DNA from: Pleionea sediminis
GTDB lineage: Bacteria; Pseudomonadota; Gammaproteobacteria; Enterobacterales; Kangiellaceae
Length of the DNA: 64,000 nt
NCBI RefSeq assembly: GCF_007570825.1
Contig: NZ_SUNB01000001.1
Coordinates: 2,170,001-2,234,000 of the forward strand
Direction: 5' to 3'
Shown here: piece after piece, positions 10,325 to 19,262 of the stretch
How positions within the stretch are numbered: the stretch's first letter is position 1
How the letters are laid out: each line of letters starts with the position of its first letter
Notes under the pieces: generated by a model
The model's database searches: none
Seen by the model: only the letters and a program-made list of their open reading frames with translations
Told to the model about the DNA's origin: nothing
Translations under genes and position numbers: made by a program

Positions 10325-10816
<492 letters not shown>

Positions 10817-10849
10817 AGAACGGTGTTGCGTGAGAATTAGTCATTACGG

Positions 10850-10877
10850 TTGCAATAGCTGAGCAGATGGTTAAAAT
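10850..10877 (+). promoter_or_regulatory. Putative sigma70 promoter of the ferredoxin gene
   Basis: TTGCAA (-35) and TAAAAT (-10) are separated by 16 bases in the gap between coaD and the ferredoxin gene. The match is good for both hexamers, but the call is by eye. Confidence 0.5.
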
Positions 10878-10897
10878 ACGCGCCCGTTTGTTGTTGA

Positions 10898-11179
<282 letters not shown>

Positions 11180-11202
11180 CGTGAAACTTCAGAAGCTGAA
11201 GG

Positions 11203-11230
11203 AAAAAGGTGGCTTGTTCCACCTTTTTTT
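11203..11230 (+). terminator. Rho-independent terminator after the ferredoxin gene
   Basis: Stem AAAAAGGTGG / CCACCTTTTT with a six-base loop and a run of seven T residues. It lies 24 bases after the ferredoxin stop codon. Confidence 0.9.
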
Positions 11231-11293
11231 ATGCGTATTTGAAGGAGCTATATTCTTCATTGATTCTCGAGTTTATTTATATATTTTATTCTG

Positions 11294-12064
11294 ATGCTAA
11301 TGACACTCCATAACTGGTTACAAGAGAAACCATTCACTCTCACAATGTCTTCAGGCTTCTTTGGCTTTTTTGCTCATGCGGGAGTTTTGTCGGCTCTTGC
11401 GGAGCATAATTTGTTCCCAGCTAAAGTGACTGGTTCGAGTGCTGGAGCATTGGTTGTCTCATTGTGGGCCTCAGGAGTTGAGTCAGAGGTCATTGAACAA
11501 CAATTATATGAATTGAGTAAAGATGACTTTTGGGATCCTTGGCCTGGTTTGGGTTTGTTACGGGGTAAAAAGTTTAAGCGGAAATTATCAGAGCTTCTTG
11601 GTTGCATGGAATTTGAACAATGTCGAGTTCCACTGGCCCTATCTGTCTGGGATGGGTTTGCGAGACGAACCCGAGTTTTAAAGTCAGGATCACTGGTTGA
11701 TGCGATTTATGCCTCTTGTGCCGTTCCTTTTTTATTTCATCCCTTGTGGCAAAAAGGGCGTCTTTATTGGGATGGTGGTATTGGTGATCGTCCTGGGCTT
11801 GCTGGGACCGACTCTCAAGAACGTGTGTTCTATCATCACATTGCTTCGCGCTCACCCTGGCGCAGCAAAACAAGTGAAGTGTTAAAATTACCCTTCCGAG
11901 AGAATTTGGTGAGTTTAGTTTTGGAGGATATTAATCGTTCAGGTCCAGACAAACTTCATTTGGGGCCCGGTATTTACCAAGAATCTAAGCGTCTTGCAAT
12001 AATAGCTCTAGGACGTACTTTTGATGACAGTCGAGCTGTCAGAATGAGTGCGGAGCAAGATTAA
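11294..12064 (+). CDS. Patatin-like phospholipase
   Basis: Predicted lipid acyl hydrolase of the patatin family (256 residues). It has the glycine-rich oxyanion region SSGFFGFFAHAG near residue 20, the nucleophile elbow GSSAGA near residue 49, and the partner aspartate in WDGGIGD near 161. These form the Ser-Asp dyad of the family. No signal peptide is apparent, so it is probably cytoplasmic. ATG at 11300 is an alternative start. Its stop codon overlaps the stop of the convergent DUF3301 gene by three bases, with no terminator between them. Confidence 0.85.
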   Translation: MLMTLHNWLQEKPFTLTMSSGFFGFFAHAGVLSALAEHNLFPAKVTGSSAGALVVSLWASGVESEVIEQQLYELSKDDFWDPWPGLGLLRGKKFKRKLSELLGCMEFEQCRVPLALSVWDGFARRTRVLKSGSLVDAIYASCAVPFLFHPLWQKGRLYWDGGIGDRPGLAGTDSQERVFYHHIASRSPWRSKTSEVLKLPFRENLVSLVLEDINRSGPDKLHLGPGIYQESKRLAIIALGRTFDDSRAVRMSAEQD

Positions 12065-12369
12065 TTAATGTGGAATGGCTCCAAATGGATATCGACGACA
12101 TGAAAGCCTGCCATCTTAATGTAACCTTTGTAACGATGTTCTCGTGTTGAAGTAAATTCAAACTGATAGTCTCTAAACCAACGCCAAACACCATTTTTGT
12201 CTTTCTGCAGTCTTTGTTTTTGAAGTGCTATCGTTCCATCTAATAACTCAAGATCCGATTTGTAGCATCGCGTCAAAACTGCTTGATAGGCTTTATCTTT
12301 GATTTGCTGTCCGCGCCACCATAGGTAGCCAAGGAGTGATAAAACGAGAAGGAAGATTACTTTGGACAT
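12061..12369 (-). CDS. DUF3301 single-pass membrane protein
   Basis: A 102-residue protein of unknown function that I recognise as DUF3301-like. One N-terminal transmembrane helix (VIFLLVLSLLGYLWW, residues about 4-18) is followed by a soluble part with RLQKDKNGVWRWFRDYQFEFTS, a motif typical of the family. ATG at 12369 is chosen; the longer open frame begins with a poorly supported upstream codon. It lies 51 bases downstream of the lone exbD and is probably cotranscribed with it. Function cannot be assigned. Confidence 0.75.
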   Translation of the reverse strand: MSKVIFLLVLSLLGYLWWRGQQIKDKAYQAVLTRCYKSDLELLDGTIALQKQRLQKDKNGVWRWFRDYQFEFTSTREHRYKGYIKMAGFHVVDIHLEPFHIN

Positions 12370-12420
12370 GATTTTTAGGTCGAGTAGCACCGACAAATGC
12401 CGGTGCTTAGTAAATCCGGC

Positions 12421-12861
12421 TTAATTTTCCGGTAATCTGGCTAAAACGGGTGTATCGAATCCGCCATCTCTGACTCCATCAATCACAGCCATAACAACAT
12501 CAGTGTTTGCTTGAGGGTGGGCCTGAACAACAACAATCGTATTGGGGTTTTCTGCCATTTTTGTTTCGATGTTAGCGCTAACCTGTCGAGCATCAATAAT
12601 ACGACCTTGGAAACGTATTTCACCGACATCGGTTATTTCAACTGCTACAGGAGCATTATCATTTTCAACTTGTTCTGTATTATTGTTTGAAGGACGCGTC
12701 ATATCCAATCCATCTTCTTTGGTAAACGATGTTGTTACGATAAAGAAGATCAGCATGATAAACACAATATCAAGCATCGGCGTCATATCGACGTTAGCAT
12801 CATCATCATCAGAGCGATGTCTACGCATTGGGTTACCTTTATCTGTTTGATTTTTGCTCAA
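12421..12861 (-). CDS. ExbD/TolR-family biopolymer transport protein
   Basis: Proton-channel component of Ton/Tol-type energy transduction in the inner membrane. A short cytoplasmic tail leads into the key segment NVDMTPMLDIVFIMLIFFIVTTSF (about residues 23-46), which carries the conserved membrane aspartate of ExbD/TolR, followed by a periplasmic domain. At 146 residues it is of usual size. No ExbB, TolQ or TonB gene is adjacent, which is unusual. It is followed by the DUF3301 gene. Which energiser it pairs with cannot be told from the window. Confidence 0.85.
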   Translation of the reverse strand: MSKNQTDKGNPMRRHRSDDDDANVDMTPMLDIVFIMLIFFIVTTSFTKEDGLDMTRPSNNNTEQVENDNAPVAVEITDVGEIRFQGRIIDARQVSANIETKMAENPNTIVVVQAHPQANTDVVMAVIDGVRDGGFDTPVLARLPEN

Positions 12862-12965
12862 AAAGCTTAATTATTTTTGAATCCCGCAATATAGCGGTTC
12901 CACATGCCCAAGTCCAGTTGAATCCGGAAGATCATTGAGTCTGTCCACAGGATCGACCAGACGAG

Positions 12966-13778
12966 CTATTTTTGGCAGTTGGGGCAGTACGCCGTTGCTC
13001 TTTGGCCTTGCCGAGTGCCTTTAATGATACCTTTACACTGATAACAGTTTTGGCCTTCTCTTCCATAAACCATCAGTTTTTGCTTGAAGTAACCGGGTTT
13101 ACCATCGCTTTGTAAAAAATCTTTAAGTGTCGTTCCTCCTTGAGCTATGGCTTGTTGCAAAACTTCTTTAATAGAATCCACTAATAATTTAAGTCGCTTT
13201 GCACTTATTCGGTTCGCCGAACGAACTGGAGAAATACCGGCGCGAAACAATGATTCGGCAGCATAAATATTACCTACGCCAACCACAACTTTATTATCCA
13301 TTATCACCTGCTTAATTGACGCTTTCCGACGTTTGCACACAGCTACAAAATAATCCGGTTCAAAATTATCTGAAAGTGGTTCTGGTCCTAGTTTGGCGAG
13401 TAATTTTTGGGCCATTTCTTGGTCGCCCCAGAGCCAAAAACCAAAGCGACGTGGATCAGTAAAGCGCAACATTTTATGAGAATTCAGTATAAGGTCAACG
13501 TGGTCATGCTTACCCGGCTCCGTGCCAACGGGTAAAATTCTTAGCTGCCCTGACATGCCGAGATGAACTAATAGTTGACCATGTTTGAAGTTAATTTGAA
13601 GATACTTTGCTCTTCGTGTGACCGACTGAATGATTTGCCCTGATAAATGTGTCTCTAATTCGGGCTCTATTGGCCAGCGTAATTTACGATTGCGAATGAC
13701 CAGCTGTTTAACAGTTTGGTTTTCCAGATAGGGTTTTACACCGCGACGAGCAGTTTCTACTTCGGGTAATTCGGGCAA
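12966..13778 (-). CDS. mutM: Formamidopyrimidine-DNA glycosylase MutM (Fpg)
   Basis: Base-excision repair enzyme that removes 8-oxoguanine and ring-opened purines and cleaves the backbone. The N-terminus PELPEVE supplies the catalytic Pro2 and Glu3 after Met removal. The helix-two-turn-helix and VGVGNIYAAESLF stretch are present, and the C-terminus has the zinc finger C-x2-C-x16-C-x2-C (CYQC through CPNC). Length of 270 is normal. It ends the stretch upstream of exbD and follows the ABC block. Confidence 0.97.
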   Translation of the reverse strand: MPELPEVETARRGVKPYLENQTVKQLVIRNRKLRWPIEPELETHLSGQIIQSVTRRAKYLQINFKHGQLLVHLGMSGQLRILPVGTEPGKHDHVDLILNSHKMLRFTDPRRFGFWLWGDQEMAQKLLAKLGPEPLSDNFEPDYFVAVCKRRKASIKQVIMDNKVVVGVGNIYAAESLFRAGISPVRSANRISAKRLKLLVDSIKEVLQQAIAQGGTTLKDFLQSDGKPGYFKQKLMVYGREGQNCYQCKGIIKGTRQGQRATAYCPNCQK

Positions 13779-13807
13779 CTTGAGTATTCCTCTGTTCTAT
13801 CAGTTGA

Positions 13808-14299
13808 TCATTTATTATCAAGCCAGTTTTTCAATAATTCATCTGGAAATAAAGATTTTCGTTGCTCGGTCGTAAGAATAAAAGCCAATTTTTGTTCTTG
13901 TGAGATAAGCATTAATTGTTGATTATGTAATTTTAATTGCCATGATGACTTTTGTGAATCAATAGAAACTTCAAGATTGAGTACTGTCTTCCCTTTGTCG
14001 AATTCATTAGTTATGACCATTGGAGAGTAGGTTCTCCATTCTTCCAATATAACTAAACACTGATTTACCGAAACTAATTTCTTAGATTGTTGGCAATCAC
14101 TGTTAATTTGGATTGCTGACCAATTATCTATCTGTAACTTTTCTATATTTTTGAAAGGAGCTTCACTTTCAGTTGAATGCGTTAACTTCTTTTCTAATAT
14201 TTGACCTACTAAAGTGAATAATAAAATCATAAAAGCAATGGAAATAATAATGATATTTAACCACTGCTTCTGAGTTAGACGAATCGGTTTCGCAGCCAA
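13808..14299 (-). CDS. Small membrane-anchored protein linked to the GldFG-like ABC system (DUF4340-like position)
   Basis: I do not firmly recognise this family. With a TTG start at 14299 it is 163 residues: a short positive N-terminus, one transmembrane helix (IIIISIAFMILLFTLVG, about residues 14-30), and an extracytoplasmic domain with two cysteines. The TTG is preferred over an upstream ATG because GGAGG lies six bases before it, inside the end of the upstream gene; the overlap is 25 bases. Its position after a GldF/GldG fusion matches the DUF4340 protein found after such systems elsewhere, and IDNWSAIQI near its middle is reminiscent, but the protein is much shorter than DUF4340 proteins. 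Confidence 0.6.
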   Translation of the reverse strand: MAAKPIRLTQKQWLNIIIISIAFMILLFTLVGQILEKKLTHSTESEAPFKNIEKLQIDNWSAIQINSDCQQSKKLVSVNQCLVILEEWRTYSPMVITNEFDKGKTVLNLEVSIDSQKSSWQLKLHNQQLMLISQEQKLAFILTTEQRKSLFPDELLKNWLDNK

Positions 14300-16299
14300 A
14301 ATGCGCCTCCGGTTATTAGAAGAATACTGGGGAATACAAAAGGCAGTATCCATCCCAGTAAATGTTGAACTTTCTTACTAAGCGAAAAATGGCTATCAAT
14401 AGGGCGGTCGACTTTGGGGAAGTCATTTAGATTAGACTCGGTCAGTCGGTAAATAATATTGAGTGCTAGCTGTTTGTTATCATAATTATCAATGGCATTA
14501 TTGGTTAAAAAGTTAGAATCTCCAACAACGACAACATGTTGTTGTTTTACGCCCTGTTTTCTAAGTAATGAATATCCGAGTTTAAAGGAGCCTTGTAGTT
14601 CGCCCTGATTCGCATTGTATGCTAGCTGCTCCTCTTCATATTGAAACTCTGTCCATACTTGCTTGTTTGTCTCGATAAATGGGATTGTTTGCCATGAATT
14701 TGAAGTCTTCTTGGTAACTAAAGCTGTAGACCAAGGTAATGCAATCAATGAGTTTAAATTTTGAGTTAATGCTGATTTTTCAAACTGTCGCACAAGTAAC
14801 ACGGCAGGGTGTGGTGTTCCTTGTTGATAACCGACCGGATCCATTAAAACGCCATCAATTTTCTGTATGCCTAGATAATTTTCAAGAGTTTCGAACTGAC
14901 TGTCTTCAGGATCTCGTAGCCAAAGTAAGTTACCACCCTTTTGTAAGTAATCTAATAAATGGACTTGTTCAGATTCGAGCCACGGCTGTCGAGATGAAGC
15001 TATAATTATTAATGCTGTATTATCAGGTATATTTGAATTCAAACGAGTTTGAGTATAACGAAAACCATGCTCGGATAGTAAGTTTGTAAATTTCTTTAAA
15101 CCTCGATTTTCCTCTGAGTCAATTTCTGATTCATTATGCCCAGTAGAAAAAAATACCCAGGAGTCTTTACGATCTCTTGCCGTTAAAAGTGACTGGTAGA
15201 GCGTTAGCTGTGGATGCTGAGTGAAAGGGTATTCTAACCAAATATTGGTATTGTTAACTGTTATTTGTACGCCTAGTTTACTTCGGCTTTCCTTCTGTGA
15301 AGCATTCATATGATGAGTTAAGTTGATTTTATCAATATAGTTTGATAAAGGCTTAACTAGTCTTAAATCAATTTCATGCTTAGCACGATCGTCTAGTCCG
15401 CGAGTTTCAATAGTAATTTCTGATGACTTATTTATCTGTTCTTTAAGTGGAGAGAACAGTGAGAATCTTTGATTGCTAGTGAGATCGTAGTTTGACAGCC
15501 AAGAGGGTAAGAATACGAAAGTGCAAACAAAAAGAGATGTAATAATGATAGGTTGAATAATTCTTGATTTCTTACTACTAAAAGTACTTACAAGATAAAT
15601 AACGTAAACGCTAATCAGTACTATTGTCGCGAGTCCTGCTGAATATAATATTCCTTGAGTGCTTAAGTGTATCGTATTTAATATGTTTAACGTTGATAAC
15701 AGTGTCCAGGTTGGATTTAACTGATAAATCAGAAAAACTCCCCAACCGACGAATATAACGGCATACTGAATAATTAATGCAGCAATGGTGCTTTTTGTTA
15801 ATTGCTGTAAAGCGAGAGCTGAGGTGGAAAATGATATTGCTCCAAAATAATGAGTGAGGAACCCGAGAATATAAACCGGCCAATCTACCTCAATAGCAAA
15901 GAGAATTGGTAATTGAATGATTAAAAGAAAGGATTGAAGTATGGTCAGTATGATAATTGAGGTTAAGAGATCGGTTAACCAGACTTTAAATTTAGATATG
16001 GGATAAGTTTGTAATAATCTTTCGACACCAGATCTATCTCTTGCGGGTTTAAGTTGCAAGTGTATAAGTGGAATTAATAACAGAGTTAGCAATATTGATA
16101 AATTACTTAATGGCGAAATGATTGCCGCCGTCGCACTGATTGACTGTGTATTCGCTGATTGAGCCTGAACAAATTGATAACTGAATTGATTAGCAAATAC
16201 ACTAAGAATAAAAGCGTATACCGTGAATATCATGTATGTTGAAGGTGATAATAATAGAGAGCGAATTTGAAAGCTTAAAATCGACATTACCAGCTCCAC
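14275..16299 (-). CDS. GldF-GldG-like fusion: ABC permease plus extracytoplasmic domain
   Basis: A 674-residue fusion. Residues about 1-270 form an ABC-2 type permease with around seven hydrophobic helices, as in GldF. Residues about 275-640 form a long extracytoplasmic domain resembling GldG/DUF4350-type proteins, including VVVVGDSNFLTNNAI near 600 and the GGNLLWLRDPED stretch near 465. A final helix lies near 650-668. It overlaps the ATPase gene upstream by 13 bases and the small protein downstream by 25, so the three form one translational unit. In Bacteroidetes GldFG takes part in gliding; in gammaproteobacteria the function is not known, and the substrate is unassigned. Confidence 0.75.
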   Translation of the reverse strand: MELVMSILSFQIRSLLLSPSTYMIFTVYAFILSVFANQFSYQFVQAQSANTQSISATAAIISPLSNLSILLTLLLIPLIHLQLKPARDRSGVERLLQTYPISKFKVWLTDLLTSIIILTILQSFLLIIQLPILFAIEVDWPVYILGFLTHYFGAISFSTSALALQQLTKSTIAALIIQYAVIFVGWGVFLIYQLNPTWTLLSTLNILNTIHLSTQGILYSAGLATIVLISVYVIYLVSTFSSKKSRIIQPIIITSLFVCTFVFLPSWLSNYDLTSNQRFSLFSPLKEQINKSSEITIETRGLDDRAKHEIDLRLVKPLSNYIDKINLTHHMNASQKESRSKLGVQITVNNTNIWLEYPFTQHPQLTLYQSLLTARDRKDSWVFFSTGHNESEIDSEENRGLKKFTNLLSEHGFRYTQTRLNSNIPDNTALIIIASSRQPWLESEQVHLLDYLQKGGNLLWLRDPEDSQFETLENYLGIQKIDGVLMDPVGYQQGTPHPAVLLVRQFEKSALTQNLNSLIALPWSTALVTKKTSNSWQTIPFIETNKQVWTEFQYEEEQLAYNANQGELQGSFKLGYSLLRKQGVKQQHVVVVGDSNFLTNNAIDNYDNKQLALNIIYRLTESNLNDFPKVDRPIDSHFSLSKKVQHLLGWILPFVFPSILLITGGAFWLRNRFV

Positions 16300-17162
16300 T
16301 TCCCTTTTGCCTGAAGACTAAATATATTAAGTAGTGCAGGCTTTAGTTCTTCGATTTTGATACCTTCTTTTGACAATTGAGTCGCCACATTCTCTGCTTC
16401 TTTATGGTTATTGAAGCCCCAAATTTTGGGATGAATTATATTTATATTCTTTTCGTAACTTGATGCCTTATTTTGTATTATCGGTTCATCGCTAAACAAT
16501 AGTACTTTAGTTTTATCGATTGCAATATCTGCTACTAAGGAATGGGCATCGATAATTAATATTCGGTGGCAGTGTTCTAAAACGTCATTAATGTGATGAC
16601 TTGCGATTAAAGTTGAGCGTTCACTATCTTCGTTTTTTATGGTATCCCAAAAACTGGTTTGTTGCGTTGGATCCAATCCATTCAGAGGTTCATCGAGAAA
16701 TAAACATTGCGGCTCATTGATTAATGCTTGAGCCAGAGAGAGTCGCTGCTTTTGCCCGAGAGATAGTTGAGAGACTTTGTTATTCAATAGTTCATGGAGG
16801 TTCAATTGGCTTGCAAGTGACTTTATAAGTGATGATGCCTTTTTCTGAGAAATTTTATAGCAGCTCGCAACCCACAATAAAAATTCCCGAGCTGTCTGGT
16901 TTTTGGGCACCGGAAAGATATCGGGCATGTATCCGGTGTGTTGTTTATATTTCTTTCGAGATGAATTTAGAGGGAATTGATTAAGTTGAATATCACCGGC
17001 TTCTGGAGTTATCTCGCCAGATAACGTTTTGATTAAAGAGGATTTGCCGGCACCATTCATTCCTACCAAAGCGGTTAGCTCTGAGTCATTTAGTGTAAAT
17101 GAGTATCCAGCTGTATTTTGGGGCTGATAGGAATATTTAAGTTGGTTAACAATAAGAGGCAC
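16287..17162 (-). CDS. ABC transporter ATP-binding protein (GldA/CcmA-like)
   Basis: ATPase of the GldFG-like exporter. It has Walker A GMNGAGKSS, the signature LSLGQKQRLSLAQAL, Walker B CLFLDEPLNGLDP and the switch histidine in IASHH, followed by a C-terminal region typical of ABC-2 exporters. The GTG at 17162 (VPLIVNQLKYSY) begins exactly where the family domain begins and has a weak AAGAAG upstream. A longer frame from a GTG at 17243 adds 27 atypical residues and cannot be excluded. It overlaps the permease fusion gene by 13 bases and lies downstream of the EAL-HDOD gene. Confidence 0.85.
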   Translation of the reverse strand: MPLIVNQLKYSYQPQNTAGYSFTLNDSELTALVGMNGAGKSSLIKTLSGEITPEAGDIQLNQFPLNSSRKKYKQHTGYMPDIFPVPKNQTAREFLLWVASCYKISQKKASSLIKSLASQLNLHELLNNKVSQLSLGQKQRLSLAQALINEPQCLFLDEPLNGLDPTQQTSFWDTIKNEDSERSTLIASHHINDVLEHCHRILIIDAHSLVADIAIDKTKVLLFSDEPIIQNKASSYEKNINIIHPKIWGFNNHKEAENVATQLSKEGIKIEELKPALLNIFSLQAKGKWSW

Positions 17163-17260
17163 GGCAATCTTCTTAATTTTGTTTTTATTGATTGTCTTGA
17201 AGCGTACAGCAAAAATCAACCTTAATTCAGTGAGTAACTGCACTATTATGACGGTAATTC

Positions 17261-18526
17261 CTAAGGAGGCAATGACGCTGTCATTTCATCACACCACTGA
17301 ATAGCGCTGAAGTAGCACCGATTGAGTTGTTGTGGGTCGATATTAGGAGGTAGCTGATCCCATTGAGCGTGCTCAAATTGAATGACTGCGCGAAGTGTTT
17401 CACCAATGTCGCCTTTGTATTGAAGGATGGCTTGTTGAATTTCAGTATCCAGTGGGAGTTCCTGAATGAGATAGTTTAGGTCGGCGCCAAGGAGAGAATC
17501 GATACCTGAAAAAAGCCCGGCAGTAAAATACATTTCAGCGGTAAATGCTTTTGAATCTTTTGCCATAAGCTCGCAGCATCGCCCACGAATCAGAAGTGTT
17601 CTCAGTAACTCCGGCGGTGTATCGTCGCTAGCAGAAAAAGCTATTAGAGCTATCCAGCGTTTTAATTGGTTGAGTCCTAGAAAAACGACAGCTTCTTTTA
17701 CTGACTGAACTTTGCGATTCAAACCATAGGCGGCTGAGTTGATAATTCTTAACAAACGATAACTTAATTGGGCATCGTGAGAGACTTTCTCTGCGATAAT
17801 TTCTGGTTGAGCTTCGGTGTCATATACATGAGAAAGTATCGACATAATGACTTGTTTATTACTTTCCAGCTTCTTGCCGCGTACGATTTGCGGTTTTTGG
17901 AAAAAGTAACCCTGGAACAGGTGAAATCCCAACTTTAGACATTGAATGTAGCCATCATGATCTTCTACTTTCTCAGCCAGTAATTGCGCATCAAAATTTT
18001 TTAGTTGATCGAGCTTTGTTTCTATCGTTTCAAGCGGAAAGGATAGAACATCCACTTTGATAAAGTCTGCATGTTTCAGGAGAGGTTCAAACTCAGGGGT
18101 AAAAGGATAGTCGTCGAGAGCGATCTTAAAGCCTTTCTCTTTATAGCGACAGATCGATTCTATGAGTGCTTTATCGGGCGTTACATTTTCTAATATTTCC
18201 AGAACGACTTTTTCTGGTTGAAGCGGTAAGAGCTCGTCAGATTTTATGAGGTTTTCTGTGGTATTGATAAATGCAGGCACTCGATGATGTTCGGTCGTTT
18301 GCGATAAGCTCGCATAATTATTCAAAAGGAGCAAAGAAGTCGCCTTATCTCCACAGAGGAAGTCTGCCTGGTTTGCGCTATTATTTTGTCGATAAAGAAG
18401 CTCATAACCATAAAGCTTCAAGTTTCGATCGAAGATGGGTTGTCGTGCGAGTAGTATGTCGGGTGATTCGTTCGCTTCGGTCAACTCGTTGCTTCCATGA
18501 TTGGGCTTTTCATTAAACTGTAGCAT
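17261..18526 (-). CDS. EAL-HDOD (YuxH-like) signalling protein, probably without phosphodiesterase activity
   Basis: Two-domain regulator: an EAL-like domain (about residues 20-215) and an HDOD domain (about 220-405). The EAL part starts LLARQPIFDRNLKLYGYELLYR, as in the YuxH family, and keeps a glutamate in ELLYR and a KIALDDY stretch. The canonical DDFGTGYSS loop is replaced by DDYPFTPEF, so c-di-GMP hydrolysis is doubtful. The HDOD part has DAQLSYRLLRIINSAAYG. ATG at 18526 is chosen over an upstream TTG. It lies just upstream of the ABC operon on the same strand and may be cotranscribed with it. Confidence 0.87.
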   Translation of the reverse strand: MLQFNEKPNHGSNELTEANESPDILLARQPIFDRNLKLYGYELLYRQNNSANQADFLCGDKATSLLLLNNYASLSQTTEHHRVPAFINTTENLIKSDELLPLQPEKVVLEILENVTPDKALIESICRYKEKGFKIALDDYPFTPEFEPLLKHADFIKVDVLSFPLETIETKLDQLKNFDAQLLAEKVEDHDGYIQCLKLGFHLFQGYFFQKPQIVRGKKLESNKQVIMSILSHVYDTEAQPEIIAEKVSHDAQLSYRLLRIINSAAYGLNRKVQSVKEAVVFLGLNQLKRWIALIAFSASDDTPPELLRTLLIRGRCCELMAKDSKAFTAEMYFTAGLFSGIDSLLGADLNYLIQELPLDTEIQQAILQYKGDIGETLRAVIQFEHAQWDQLPPNIDPQQLNRCYFSAIQWCDEMTASLPP

Positions 18527-18549
18527 AAAGCACAATATATACAGGCATA

Positions 18550-18577
18550 AAAAAACCCACCGAATAGGCGGGTTTTT
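18550..18577 (-). terminator. Rho-independent terminator of rpmB-rpmG
   Basis: On the minus strand the stem AAAAACCCGCC / GGTGGGTTTTT (one mismatch allowed by G-T pairing) is followed by more T residues. It lies 24 bases after the rpmG stop and before the EAL-HDOD gene. Confidence 0.85.
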
Positions 18578-18600
18578 AAAAATGCTTGGAGGCAGCAGTA

Positions 18601-18771
18601 TTACTTAATTTTTGCTTCCTTGTACATCACGTGCTTACGTACCACGGGATCGTACTTTTTGAACTCTAATTTGCTAGGAGTGTTGCGCTTGTTCTTATCG
18701 GTCGTGTAGTAATGACCGGTTCCTGCGCTTGACACAAGCTTGATTTTATCGCGTGCACCTTTTTTAGCCAT
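18601..18771 (-). CDS. rpmG: 50S ribosomal protein L33
   Basis: A 56-residue ribosomal protein found by reading the gap on the minus strand. It begins [19 protein letters not shown] and continues with [11 protein letters not shown] and LEFKKYDP, the diagnostic L33 pattern. It lacks the CxxC zinc ribbon pairs of the zinc-binding L33 form, so it is the zinc-free (C-minus) type usual in gammaproteobacteria. It lies 12 bases after rpmB and is followed by a terminator. Confidence 0.97.
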   Translation of the reverse strand: MAKKGARDKIKLVSSAGTGHYYTTDKNKRNTPSKLEFKKYDPVVRKHVMYKEAKIK

Positions 18772-18783
18772 GATCGATATTCC

Positions 18784-19020
18784 TTACACTTTTACGCCGT
18801 TAGCGCGTACTTTCTTAAGCACAGCGTCGATACCTTGCTTATCGATGATGCGCATACCTTTCGCAGAAACACGAAGTTTTACAAATCGCTTTTCACTTTC
18901 AACCCAAAAACGGTGAGAGTGAATGTTAGGAAGAAAACGACGCTTCGTTCTGTTTTTTGCATGAGAAACGTTGTTTCCCACTGTTGGGCCTTTGCCCGTA
19001 ACTTGACATACTCGTGACAT
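18784..19020 (-). CDS. rpmB: 50S ribosomal protein L28
   Basis: A 78-residue large-subunit protein beginning [21 protein letters not shown], with [13 protein letters not shown] and [17 protein letters not shown], all diagnostic of L28. ATG at 19020 is preceded by GGAGG at a good distance; the longer frame upstream is not supported. It forms an operon with rpmG. In Escherichia coli mutM and radC flank this pair, but here those genes are 5 and 12 kb away. Confidence 0.97.
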   Translation of the reverse strand: MSRVCQVTGKGPTVGNNVSHAKNRTKRRFLPNIHSHRFWVESEKRFVKLRVSAKGMRIIDKQGIDAVLKKVRANGVKV

Positions 19021-19091
19021 AATTGCCTCCAAAACCACTAAAATTCTTTACTTAGCACCTGGCACTAAAAATATATTCTATCAGGTGATAT

Positions 19092-19115
19092 AGGTACAAA
19101 ATTTACACTGTACCT
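19092..19115 (-). promoter_or_regulatory. Inverted repeat in the rpmB leader
   Basis: Perfect seven-base arms AGGTACA and TGTACCT with a ten-base A/T-rich spacer, placed roughly 20-40 bases downstream of the predicted transcription start of rpmB-rpmG. It could be an RNA hairpin or a protein operator; nothing in the sequence decides between them. Confidence 0.4.
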
Positions 19116-19139
19116 GAGTCGTTAGAAACGAGGGCGCAC

Positions 19140-19168
19140 TTTATACCAGATGAGGGCTTTTTAAGCAA
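19140..19168 (-). promoter_or_regulatory. Sigma70 promoter of rpmB-rpmG
   Basis: On the minus strand TTGCTT and TATAAA are separated by exactly 17 bases, followed by a GC-rich discriminator (GTGCGCCCTCG) of the kind seen at stringently controlled ribosomal promoters. The leader to the rpmB ATG would be about 110 bases. Confidence 0.75.
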
Positions 19169-19262
19169 TAAAAAGATCTGGTCTGGCCAATATTTGGGCC
19201 ATTCTGGCGGGTTCTCATTAACGAGTCGCTACTATACTGATTTGGCGCGATGATTCAACTGC

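Noticed and set aside
12386-12407. Hairpin AGCACCG / CGGTGCT between exbD and the DUF3301 gene
   Set aside because: No T-run follows on the minus strand, so I did not call it a terminator; a role in message stability is possible but unsupported.
14300-14353. ATG start at 14353 for the small ABC-linked protein
   Set aside because: It would add 18 residues read inside the upstream gene without a ribosome binding site, whereas TTG 14299 has GGAGG at ideal spacing.
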